From positions 1-64,000 of the forward strand of contig JAEWTL010000077.1 of NCBI GenBank assembly GCA_023459495.1: a stretch of 64,000 bases of DNA, in the 5' to 3' direction. The DNA is from Bacillota bacterium (GTDB taxonomy: Bacteria > Bacillota > Clostridia > Christensenellales > SZUA-584). The translations under genes and the position numbers were made by a program. How positions within the stretch are numbered: the first letter of the stretch is position 1; the number at the start of each line of letters is the position of its first letter. The notes under the pieces were generated by a model. It saw nothing but the letters and a program-made list of their open reading frames with translations, searched no databases and was not told the DNA's origin. Below are positions 8,243-16,084 of the stretch, one piece after another.

Positions 8243-8922
8243 ACCCACCTCCAGTTTGGTAATATCTCAACCCCAGTCACGCTTCCATCCCAGCTGATGT
8301 TTACGGTTTTTCCAGCATCGATAACGGGATAATCGCCTGTCATTTTGTCATTTGCTAAGGTTTCGCCCTGGTAGCACTCCAGCAGGTCGCCGTCAATCGT
8401 GATCGCAGGGCTTATATCTGATAACGCTATTTCCCGATCGCCCACAGTCAGCACGACGGATCCGGATCCCGTAAGTATAATTGTTGGGTACGCCATATAG
8501 TTTCCCGGATTGGTAAGTATCAATGGCGATACAACTGCCGAAAAGTGTTCCGGGCTTGTGGCGCGTTTAACTGGATTGCATACAAACTGGATGTCGAACT
8601 GATGCCATGCGGCTATGGTATTAATCAGATCAGCTGCGATATCCAGCCTGTAGTCATATACCTTGTCCGGTTCGTTTGAAAACGTGACCGTGCTGCCTTC
8701 AAGCAGGAGTTGCGCGATCCGCTCAGGAGGGGACGGATCATTGACGAAAAAACTAACCGTTTTAATAGTCTCGTCATACGAACCATCCCACTGAGTTAAA
8801 TACCCGGACCGGCCCGGTATAGTTATCAGCGTAACGCGTTTCCGGGCGATCTGTATCGGAGGTATTGCCATCGCGCGGGCGCCATAATCAAGTGTGTCGT
8901 TTCCGTCAATCACCACATACAT
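8239..8922 (-). CDS. Distal tail protein Dit
   Basis: 227 residues. A typical siphophage Dit: an N-terminal beta-barrel with PPIQIARKRVTLITIPGRSG and a C-terminal galectin-like domain starting near 115. It forms the hexameric hub joining tail tube to Tal and the baseplate. Its ATG overlaps the tape-measure stop as TAATG, and its stop overlaps the Tal start. Confidence 0.88.
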   Translation of the reverse strand: MYVVIDGNDTLDYGARAMAIPPIQIARKRVTLITIPGRSGYLTQWDGSYDETIKTVSFFVNDPSPPERIAQLLLEGSTVTFSNEPDKVYDYRLDIAADLINTIAAWHQFDIQFVCNPVKRATSPEHFSAVVSPLILTNPGNYMAYPTIILTGSGSVVLTVGDREIALSDISPAITIDGDLLECYQGETLANDKMTGDYPVIDAGKTVNISWDGSVTGVEILPNWRWV

Positions 8923-11900
8923 TAAGCCGTTCTCCGTCCTTTCGCCGCCTTCGTCCGTTGAAGCTTATCTGCGAGCCCTTTGGCTATTTTTTCAATATCT
9001 TCGTCGCTGCGCACGATCGCTCCCCTGGCATCAATTTGTATAATGGTATCACCGCTCTCTATATCACGCGCAGTTTCCGCATATCTTTGCGGTTCCGCAG
9101 ACAGGTTATAGATTATTGGAGCAGCTTTCAGCGTAAGTTCGTTCATCGTGTTTACGTAAGCATCATTCGCAGCAGACGCAAAATCCGAGGTTGTCTCCTC
9201 CATATTCTCAGTGCGCTGCTCGAAGCCCATCGCATAGCTGTCCGCCGTCTGAGACGCTTCGGCGATCGCTTTTTTTGATGGAGAATGCTGGTCGTAATAA
9301 TTACGCCAACCGCTATTTGCAGCAGCGGCCAGCGCAGCAGCAGCGGCGTATACTATTGCATACCTGCTCCTCAGCCCGGCAGCATAACTGTCGCCGGTAT
9401 CGCCAGCCGCCTGCAGCGCCTTATCGGACTTGTCCATGTTTTCAACTAGTTCGTCAAGGCTTTCGTTTATGGCGGCCATGCTGGCGTCAAAGTCGGTTTC
9501 CATGTCCGCCACTGTTCCGGCGAACGTTTCTTTCCCTTCCTCTACCAGCCCAAATTTTGCGTTGAGTTCTTCAACATTTTGCCCGCCATCCGCTACAATA
9601 GCGGCAAGGATCTTGGCGGACTCTTCAGATCCGTCCGACAGCTTTTGTATAAGCCCCTCATCAACGCCCAGCTCCATCGCTTTTTGAATGTTTGCGCTGT
9701 ATTCATTCATGAAGGTTATCTGCGAGTCGAGGCTTGCGATAAGATCGGTTATGCTTTGATCGGCAGTGGCATCCAGTTTTTGAAACAAGCCAATCTGCCC
9801 GTCAATGCTCTCATATGCCGCATCATATGCCGCCTTGTGAGCCGCGGTAAGCGCATCGATTTCACCTTCGAGCGTCAGCATCTGATCGTATTGTGTTTGC
9901 TGTTGTGCAGTTAGTGAGTCTACCGCTACGCCATATTCATCCGTGGTTTCAGATAGATTCGCATATTCATTTTCCGTACTTGAAATTGCGTCTTGAACTT
10001 GCAACAATGCAAAATATGTCTGGATATATGCGGTTATCTGCTCCCCATATACTTCGGTGAGTTTCTTTTGAGCGTCTTCATATTCGCTCGTTGTAATTAC
10101 GCCATCCGATAATATGCCATTGTATAAATCTTGCACATACTGACTTTCAGTTGCATATTTTGCTGCCTCTTTTAAGCTATCGGATAATCCGCTAGTGGCG
10201 TTGTTTAAATTATCGGTTGCCTCGTACTCTTTTTCGTATAGATCGGTCAGACGTTTCGACACTGCCTGTAGTCTGGCTTGTTTTAGTCCAGATTCAACAA
10301 CATCATCGATTGCTTCTTTTTCGAGATTGAGGTTTCCTGTTGCTTCATCAATCGATAGGTTTAACCCGTCATACATGCTGTTAAGCTGGCTGACAATATC
10401 CTTCATTCTTGCTTTTTCAGCATTGCTTTGTTTCTCTTTATCCTGCAATGCGAAAAGCTCATCGGTCAATCTCGCCGCCGCCGCTGCATTTGCCTCAATC
10501 TTGGTTACGGAGTCTTCGTAGCTTTTACGTGATTCTTCCAGAGTGCCATTTAGCGCCGCGGCTTCTTCATTGAGCTTTTTGGTTTCCTCGTCTGTTTCGG
10601 ATAACGCAGGTGCAAGTGTAATTAATGCCGCAGTCAGCGATGCAACTGCGGTCACTACAAGAAAAATAGGATTTGCCATCAGTGATGCTGTCATGGCCTT
10701 GATTGCGGGTATAACTGTTGCTTTTATAATTGTCGATGAAAAAATTAGCGCTATGGTCAGAACGCCAAGCGCCACGGTTATACCTGTTATTACTGGTACG
10801 ACCCATTTATTTTTCTCAATAAAATCGTCGATCCAGTCGAGCGCATCAGTGCCCGCGCCGATAAACATCTGCATGGCCGGATTCAGTTGATCGCCGATGG
10901 TCACCTTTACCCTGTCAAAAGCATTGTCAAGCAGCTTTAACCGGCTTTCGGTCGTGCTGTATCGGAGCTGTGCTTCAGTGGTAAGCGCCGTATTTTCTTT
11001 CCATGCCTTGTTGCCTAGTTCAAGCGTTTCTCGGAACAAATCACCGGCTGATGAAGCTCTGGTGAGCGAGTCTCTTAGCCTCAGTTCGGTAAGCCCTAAA
11101 TTTTCAAGCAGCACGGTAGCCGTTTCTCCGTGTGCCTCCATGTTACCAAGGCCCTCTGTAAACGCGATTACCGCCTGTGCAGCATCTTCCTTGAATGCTG
11201 CCGCAAACTCCGCCGCGCTCATACCGGCAATGCTTGCGAAGTCGGTCAGCTGTTCATTGCCAGTTTGCACAGCAACATTCATCATATTGATGGCTTTGCT
11301 GAACGCGCTGCCGCCTGCCTCCGCCTCCAGCCCCACGGATGATAGTGCAGCTGCCATGGCGACGATATCGGCCTGTGACATCCCTGCCTGTGTTCCTGCA
11401 GCCGCCAGCCGCAGCGCCATATCCGCTATATCCGCTTCCGTCGTGGCGCTGTTATTGCCTAGCGCGACCACAGCAGATCCAAGTCGATCAAAATCTTCCT
11501 GCGCCATTCCGGTGATGTTTGCAAACTTCGCAAACGTCTGTGCCGCTTCTTCTCCGGATAAGTTCGTTGCGACGCCTAGATCTGCCATCGTGGCGGTAAA
11601 GTCTACGATATAGTCCTTCGCAATACCCAGTTGTCCTGCGTTCTCCGCGATCCCAGCCAAATCAGATGCAGCGACCGGTATATCGCTCGACAGCTGCTTA
11701 AATGCATCCGACATGTCGGATAGCTCTGCGTCTGTCAAATCGGTTGTCTTTTTAACACCGGTTATGGCGCTCTCATAATCAATTGACGCCTCAGTGCATG
11801 CAGTAAACGCACCGGCCAGTGCTTCGAGTCCCCTAACTGCACCGGCAGAAACAAGTGCGCTCGCGAGGGTATCCAAACTGCTTGCGGATTTATCGGTTTT

Positions 11901-12494
11901 GTTCCCAAACTCATCAATGGAGGTGGCGCATTTATCTGTGCTCTTTCTGGCCTCATCAAGGTATTTGTCGTTCTGCTTGATCTCTTCATTGGTTTTATTC
12001 AGTTCGACTTGCGCCTTATTGAGAGAGGTCTGCCAGTTGTTCGCGCCTTTTTCAGCAGCGGCAAGCCGCGTCTCGTTTTCCGCCAGTTCGCCTTTAAGCT
12101 TCTCAGTTTCAGCGGTCAGCTTGCTCTGCTCAGCAGTGGTGTCTCCCTCGGTCTTTTTAAGCTTTTCAAGGGCATCCTCGTTCGCAGCAATCTTTTGGGT
12201 AAGCTCACCATTGCGATCTTTATATGCATCAACCGCAGTCTGCGCGTTCTTATAGGCCGCATTGAGTTCCTTGATTTTTGACGTCTGAGTAGATTGAAGA
12301 TCAGACAAAGCCTTCTGTTTGGCCGTCAACGCTTCCATGCTGTTCGCATTGGTCTTATACTCGCTCTGTACAAGACCAAGGGCGGATTGATATTTTTTCA
12401 GTTCGGCGTTGATGTTGGTGACGGATTGCCTGTATTGAGCCTCCCCGTCGATTGCAATTCTGGTCGAAATAGTGCGCTGTGCCAATATCCTCAC
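8922..12494 (-). CDS. Tail tape measure protein
   Basis: About 1190 residues, the longest protein here. It has the usual architecture: an N-terminal coiled coil (about 20-200), a TP901-type core (about 230-520, TTEADIADMALRLAAAGTQA and similar), a hydrophobic middle (about 555-625, two or three membrane-like helices), further coiled coil and a C-terminal NYYDQHSPSKKAIAEAS motif. It sets tail length and enters the host membrane during DNA injection. The frame starts with GTG at 12494. A TTG at 12485 has better spacing to AGAGGG. By the usual 1.5 angstrom per residue, the tail would be roughly 170-180 nm. Confidence 0.95.
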   Translation of the reverse strand: MRILAQRTISTRIAIDGEAQYRQSVTNINAELKKYQSALGLVQSEYKTNANSMEALTAKQKALSDLQSTQTSKIKELNAAYKNAQTAVDAYKDRNGELTQKIAANEDALEKLKKTEGDTTAEQSKLTAETEKLKGELAENETRLAAAEKGANNWQTSLNKAQVELNKTNEEIKQNDKYLDEARKSTDKCATSIDEFGNKTDKSASSLDTLASALVSAGAVRGLEALAGAFTACTEASIDYESAITGVKKTTDLTDAELSDMSDAFKQLSSDIPVAASDLAGIAENAGQLGIAKDYIVDFTATMADLGVATNLSGEEAAQTFAKFANITGMAQEDFDRLGSAVVALGNNSATTEADIADMALRLAAAGTQAGMSQADIVAMAAALSSVGLEAEAGGSAFSKAINMMNVAVQTGNEQLTDFASIAGMSAAEFAAAFKEDAAQAVIAFTEGLGNMEAHGETATVLLENLGLTELRLRDSLTRASSAGDLFRETLELGNKAWKENTALTTEAQLRYSTTESRLKLLDNAFDRVKVTIGDQLNPAMQMFIGAGTDALDWIDDFIEKNKWVVPVITGITVALGVLTIALIFSSTIIKATVIPAIKAMTASLMANPIFLVVTAVASLTAALITLAPALSETDEETKKLNEEAAALNGTLEESRKSYEDSVTKIEANAAAAARLTDELFALQDKEKQSNAEKARMKDIVSQLNSMYDGLNLSIDEATGNLNLEKEAIDDVVESGLKQARLQAVSKRLTDLYEKEYEATDNLNNATSGLSDSLKEAAKYATESQYVQDLYNGILSDGVITTSEYEDAQKKLTEVYGEQITAYIQTYFALLQVQDAISSTENEYANLSETTDEYGVAVDSLTAQQQTQYDQMLTLEGEIDALTAAHKAAYDAAYESIDGQIGLFQKLDATADQSITDLIASLDSQITFMNEYSANIQKAMELGVDEGLIQKLSDGSEESAKILAAIVADGGQNVEELNAKFGLVEEGKETFAGTVADMETDFDASMAAINESLDELVENMDKSDKALQAAGDTGDSYAAGLRSRYAIVYAAAAALAAAANSGWRNYYDQHSPSKKAIAEASQTADSYAMGFEQRTENMEETTSDFASAANDAYVNTMNELTLKAAPIIYNLSAEPQRYAETARDIESGDTIIQIDARGAIVRSDEDIEKIAKGLADKLQRTKAAKGRRTA

Positions 12495-12533
12495 CCTCTC
12501 TTGGACATCGGCACTGGCACAATGGCGCTGGCA

Positions 12534-12683
12534 CTACTTGTCTTTTATAATGATTTCGAAGCTCTTCCCGCATTTACGCGCTTTGCATTTAACGTAAATG
12601 CCTTCGCAGACCGCTTTTTTATCCCGGTATATGGGCATCTTATATCCGCAATGCGGACACTTTATCTTTTCACGGGGTTCCAT
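12534..12683 (-). CDS. Com-like small zinc-finger protein
   Basis: 49 residues, too short for ordinary gene finding. MEPREKIKCPHCGYKMPIYR is followed by Cys-x13-Cys-x5-Cys, giving CxxC plus further Cys pairs that could bind one zinc. It resembles the Com-type/KTR zinc-finger proteins of phages (Mu Com is a translational activator). It sits between the tail chaperone and tape-measure genes, in phase with the operon. Its role, possibly in tail-gene translation, is inferred. Confidence 0.72.
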   Translation of the reverse strand: MEPREKIKCPHCGYKMPIYRDKKAVCEGIYVKCKARKCGKSFEIIIKDK

Positions 12684-12684
12684 G

Positions 12685-13047
12685 TTAATCTCTTTTTATC
12701 GGAATCACATTTGAGTTTATGATCGGTATATTTTTCTTGTTGAAGGTGCCAATCTCCATAACGATATACGTCAGTACATCCATACAGTCGCGCAGATCAG
12801 GCATTCTGCTGGTAAAAATCTTGCCGAATGCATGGTCATCCTTAAGTGTTTCGTTAATGTAACCTTTGAACAGTTCTATCGCTTCGGCCTCGGTTTTTTC
12901 CCCCACCTGATACGATTTCCCGGTATCAACAGCATCTACTTTCAACCTGCTCATCAGCTCATTGTTTTTGGCGTCAATCTCTATTTCAAATTCTGTTCCC
13001 GCGATGTCAAGTTTCAACATGCGGTTCCTAAATACAAATCCGCTCAT
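12685..13047 (-). CDS. Conserved tail-region protein
   Basis: 120 residues, unrecognised. Acidic, mixed alpha/beta, no Cys, no membrane segment. The middle (EAEAIELFKGYINETLKDDH) looks helical. Its start overlaps the stop of the frameshifted tail-chaperone product (ATGA), and the Com-like gene follows by one base. Position suggests a tail assembly factor or a second chaperone-like protein. Confidence 0.8.
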   Translation of the reverse strand: MSGFVFRNRMLKLDIAGTEFEIEIDAKNNELMSRLKVDAVDTGKSYQVGEKTEAEAIELFKGYINETLKDDHAFGKIFTSRMPDLRDCMDVLTYIVMEIGTFNKKNIPIINSNVIPIKRD

Positions 13048-13195
13048 TTTTTCTCCTCCCGTTTGTGATCTTTTTCATATAAGGATACCAGGTCGTTCAT
13101 AACGCCTGGATTAAGTTCCATGGTTTCTTCCGCTGACAGCCCGACGATTATTCCGTTTCGGATATAGGTCGCTTGCTTGTACCCGTTTTTTTTTG
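13044..13195 (-). other. Programmed -1 frameshift extension (gpGT-like)
   Basis: At the A9 run (13186-13194) a -1 slip continues as NGYKQATYIRNGIIVGLSAE and then EETMELNPGVMNDLVSLYE plus a Lys/Glu-rich end, 47 residues, stopping at 13044-13046. The GLS-EE-M-L-PG-DL pattern is the usual T-domain of siphophage tail chaperones. The stop overlaps the next ATG. This arrangement is strongly conserved in phages even when sequence is not. Confidence 0.8.
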
Positions 13196-13597
13196 ATGTT
13201 TCAGTAGCACGAGATCAACCTCTTCCGTCTCCCCTTTGATCTCCCTGACATAACCGATATCCGCCGCGTCGCCGCAAGCCTTCTGCAGATTCAGAAACAT
13301 ATAAGGTGCGGTGTCCAACTGTAGGAACTCTTCCTGCTTGAAAACCGGCGCGTCCAAGATGCCATACTTTCTGCACTTCTGTGCAGCGCATTCCGTGAGT
13401 ATTTCACTGACGCGCAGTATGTTTTTTGATCCTCCCGCTACCTTCAATGACAGTTCGGGCAATATGCATGGTCCGAACTCTTCCTGCAGCTTAAAAAGCG
13501 CGTTGCCGTCATACAAAAAGTAGTACTCTTCTCCCGCTATTTCAGCACTCGTCCCGCGCGCTGCGCCAATAGTAACAACTTTTATTTTTTTGTCCAT
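13148..13597 (-). CDS. Tail assembly chaperone, short form (gpG-like)
   Basis: 149 residues lying between major tail protein and tape measure, where gpG-type chaperones are found. It coats the tape measure before tail-tube polymerisation. The body (about 15-110) is helical and acidic (DGNALFKLQEEFGPCILPEL). Near the 3' end nine consecutive A form a slippery site (13186-13194), giving a longer GT form. The zero-frame tail after that run (TGTSKRPISETE) looks like an out-of-frame short ending. Confidence 0.85.
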   Translation of the reverse strand: MDKKIKVVTIGAARGTSAEIAGEEYYFLYDGNALFKLQEEFGPCILPELSLKVAGGSKNILRVSEILTECAAQKCRKYGILDAPVFKQEEFLQLDTAPYMFLNLQKACGDAADIGYVREIKGETEEVDLVLLKHQKKTGTSKRPISETE

Positions 13598-13655
13598 CTC
13601 TTGCTCCTATAACGACGATAAAGGGGGCCGAGGCCCCCGATATCATCTTCCATCA

Positions 13656-14504
13656 TCAGGTCATTTTCAGGCTGTTCGTGTAGGCGGTCACACCGTTGTA
13701 TGTGATCGCACAGCGGAACTCCACATCCTCATCCTGACTGTCAACGGTCGTGAGCGCGGCTGTATTGTAGCCAGTATACGATGACGTGAGATTTGTCCAT
13801 ACGCCGGCATTGAAATACTGCCATAGGTACGTGATGCCGCTGGTGGGCTCAGGAGAAGACGAGAATATCGAATCAGCCGTGATGACTTCACCTGCTGCGC
13901 CAACATCAGCTGCAGATATTGTCCCGCCGATAAGCGAGTTTGTCCCGCCCAGCAGATCAAGGTACGCAATCGCCTCGTCTCGCGTCGCAAACTCCGCCGT
14001 ATACTGCCATTTCGTAGCAGTATGGAGAGGAGTCATGATCGACCAGTTGATTGTCGTGTTCTGGAGCGTGATGGATCCCGATCTTGTTTGCGCGTTGTCT
14101 CCCGGACGCGCTGCTCGTGCTTTCGTGTAATGGATCGCCTCAAAGATCTCCACGCCGTTCCGCAGTATGTTTTTGATATACTGCAACGCGCCGTAAGGCG
14201 GTTCATCGTCGGCGCCGTAATCAACCTTGTTGTTGGTTTCCGTATATGTTGCGCCTAATACCGTTGCCGCCGATGGTTTCGGTAAGTCCGTCACCTCCAT
14301 CGGAATAGCTCCGGACGCAAACTTATCGATCTTCTCTTGCAGTTTATTGTCTCCATACTGCTCGCCTGAAGCGTTTGTAATCGTCAGGTTCCCCGTCACC
14401 AGCGGCCCGAGCGACACGGGCGTATCGTACGTTGGCGCTGCCGCAGCCGTTTCTTCCGCCTTAAAAGGCAGAAACCTTGCAAATTCGCTTCCGAATCCTG
14501 CCAT
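13656..14504 (-). CDS. Major tail protein with C-terminal Ig-like domain
   Basis: 282 residues. The N-terminal 190 residues fit the phi13-type tail tube protein (VSLGPLVTGNLTITNASGEQ, then GAIPMEVTDL and an ALQYIKNILRNGVEIFEAIH stretch). After a GGTISAADVGAAGE hinge comes an Ig-like domain of about 70 residues (ITYLWQYFNAGVWTNLTSSY ... VEFRCAITYNGVTAYTN). That domain is nearly the same as the end of the major capsid protein. Such surface Ig domains are thought to bind carbohydrate weakly on cells or mucus. Confidence 0.88.
   Translation of the reverse strand: MAGFGSEFARFLPFKAEETAAAAPTYDTPVSLGPLVTGNLTITNASGEQYGDNKLQEKIDKFASGAIPMEVTDLPKPSAATVLGATYTETNNKVDYGADDEPPYGALQYIKNILRNGVEIFEAIHYTKARAARPGDNAQTRSGSITLQNTTINWSIMTPLHTATKWQYTAEFATRDEAIAYLDLLGGTNSLIGGTISAADVGAAGEVITADSIFSSSPEPTSGITYLWQYFNAGVWTNLTSSYTGYNTAALTTVDSQDEDVEFRCAITYNGVTAYTNSLKMT
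13674..13841 (-). repeat. Ig-domain coding repeat, tail copy
   Basis: 168 bp about 85% identical (25 mismatches by hand count) to 16103-16270, with the longest exact run 29 bp. Both copies encode the Ig-like C-terminus of a major structural protein. Identity is highest in the 3' coding part, which suggests gene conversion or recent duplication. Confidence 0.9.
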
Positions 14505-14558
14505 GATTAATATAAACCTCTTTTCTTCAAAAAAATAAGGCCGTTGGCCTTTGTCGTG

Positions 14559-15047
14559 TTACAGACTGTTTTGATATTCATGCAGCACCTCTGCAGCTGC
14601 GTCCGCCGCTTTCCCCGCGGCCTGCTCGTTTGCCTTTCGCATCCATTGTTTCGCAGGTATATGCCTGGATGGTGCACCGAACTCATGGATAAAAGCAACT
14701 TCGGCATTGTTTGCTTTCTGCTCTCCACCGCCGTATGTATACGTCCGGCCATGCTTGCTTCGCTTATATTTCTTCGTGACCATTCGTCCCCTGTATACGT
14801 GGTGTACTCCACGGGGGTATACATTGATATAGCGCTCTTGCCCGTTATAACGCATCTTTTTGTCAGCCGTTATGGAATCCCTCATCTTTGCAGTGTCTAC
14901 TAATCCGAGCGTGTCAATCTCTTTTTTTTGCGACTCAATCACAATCTCGGCTTCTGCTTCCAGCATGTCTTGGATTACGTTTTCAGGTATATTCGCCAGC
15001 TCGTCAAAAAAAAGCGTACATTCCTCAAGGCCATCGGTATAGATCAT
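14559..15047 (-). CDS. HK97 gp10-like neck/tail-completion protein
   Basis: 162 residues. The pattern (helical N-terminus, VDTAKMRDSI, basic KKYKRSKHGRTYTYGGGEQK loop, EVAFIHEFGAPSRHIPA) is that of HK97 gp10-family proteins, which join the head connector to the tail. It overlaps the upstream tail-terminator gene by four bases. Confidence 0.85.
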   Translation of the reverse strand: MIYTDGLEECTLFFDELANIPENVIQDMLEAEAEIVIESQKKEIDTLGLVDTAKMRDSITADKKMRYNGQERYINVYPRGVHHVYRGRMVTKKYKRSKHGRTYTYGGGEQKANNAEVAFIHEFGAPSRHIPAKQWMRKANEQAAGKAADAAAEVLHEYQNSL

Positions 15048-15379
15048 GCAAGATCAACCCCTTCCGCGGCATCCACCTCATACACCCAATGCTGGCCGGC
15101 AGCGTTGCTGGCGTCCGTCATATCCGCGTACCCGAATCCCGCCTCATACAGCTTCCGTTTGATCGTCTTTCGGGCCGCTACGCTGTCAAAGTCAGTTGGA
15201 CAGTAGAAATGTACCTGTATCAGTGCGATCTCATGCTGAGGCCTGTTGTCGCCATGGCCAACGCCAAACGTGTTGTGATTGAATGTGAAGTAAATCGGCT
15301 CACTCCCGGCATAGGTATCCGGATAAGTCGGATACCCGAACGATGACAGCGCCGTCTTGATGCGCGACTCCAGACTCAT
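15044..15379 (-). CDS. Tail terminator-like protein
   Basis: 111 residues. Position and alpha/beta pattern (MSLESRIKTALSSFGYP, IYFTFNHNTFGVGHGD, IALIQVHFYCPTDFD) match the lambda gpU/SPP1 gp17-type terminator that caps the tail tube. Overlaps both neighbours by ATGA-type junctions. Confidence 0.75.
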   Translation of the reverse strand: MSLESRIKTALSSFGYPTYPDTYAGSEPIYFTFNHNTFGVGHGDNRPQHEIALIQVHFYCPTDFDSVAARKTIKRKLYEAGFGYADMTDASNAAGQHWVYEVDAAEGVDLA

Positions 15380-15759
15380 TTAGCGCTCACCTGCCTTTTC
15401 ACTTTGATCTCCAGCCATTCGTGACGGTTTTCTACATCGTCGATGCTGATGATCTCGTAATAAAGCTTCGCTTTTTCCGTCTCAGTCTTTCCGGAATCCG
15501 ACGCAAGCAGTAACCGGCATTGCTCAGTAATCAGCGGGCTGTACCTTCCCGTAAGCGTAGCCGGTTCAGTAAGGTCAAGGCGCATCGCCTCAAACACTTC
15601 CGCCCCGTGCGCATTCACCCACTTAACACGGTATGTCTTTCCTGTACCGAACACGTTCGCCCATGTTTTTTCGGAATATCCGTTGCCGTTTTGGGCTCCG
15701 GTGTGCTCCTCCACGATTACCGGCGTCCGCAGCTCTCCGGCGTTCACAAACTTAGCCAT
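15376..15759 (-). CDS. Head closure protein (SPP1 gp16-like)
   Basis: 127 residues, beta-rich. AGELRTPVIVEEHTGAQNGN then SEKTWANVFGTGKTYRVKWV is the usual start of head-tail joining proteins, where one barrel carries a flexible tip. It closes the connector after packaging. It overlaps the gp6-like gene upstream by eight bases. Confidence 0.85.
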   Translation of the reverse strand: MAKFVNAGELRTPVIVEEHTGAQNGNGYSEKTWANVFGTGKTYRVKWVNAHGAEVFEAMRLDLTEPATLTGRYSPLITEQCRLLLASDSGKTETEKAKLYYEIISIDDVENRHEWLEIKVKRQVSAK

Positions 15760-16060
15760 CGCCGTCCTCCTCTGGATCCTCTACTGCGTGCCGAAGCTCC
15801 AGCACAAACGAGTTAATCAGCTTCTGCGCGTTCTCCTGGGCGGATACACTTGCGCTACCCGCGAAGGTGCAGCCCCGGTTGTCGTAGAAACAGGAAGCGA
15901 GGGCGCACAGGAACAAATCATACTGCGCATTATTCTGAAAATCCGGAATGTCCGCAGTTCTGCATTTGGACTTTGCAGCCTTCAGGCAAAGCTCCGCAAT
16001 GGTATCTGATGCGTCAGATGGCATCCCAAGATATTCTTTTAACGTAGTGATTTGCAACAT
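15752..16060 (-). CDS. Head-tail connector (gp6-like adaptor)
   Basis: 102 residues, nearly all helical. TTLKEYLGMPSDASDTIAEL with a second helix pair fits the HK97 gp6/SPP1 gp15 adaptor that binds under the portal. AAAGGAGG precedes the ATG at 16060. Confidence 0.82.
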   Translation of the reverse strand: MLQITTLKEYLGMPSDASDTIAELCLKAAKSKCRTADIPDFQNNAQYDLFLCALASCFYDNRGCTFAGSASVSAQENAQKLINSFVLELRHAVEDPEEDGDG

Positions 16061-16084
16061 ATACGCCCGCCTCCTTTAGCTCTT

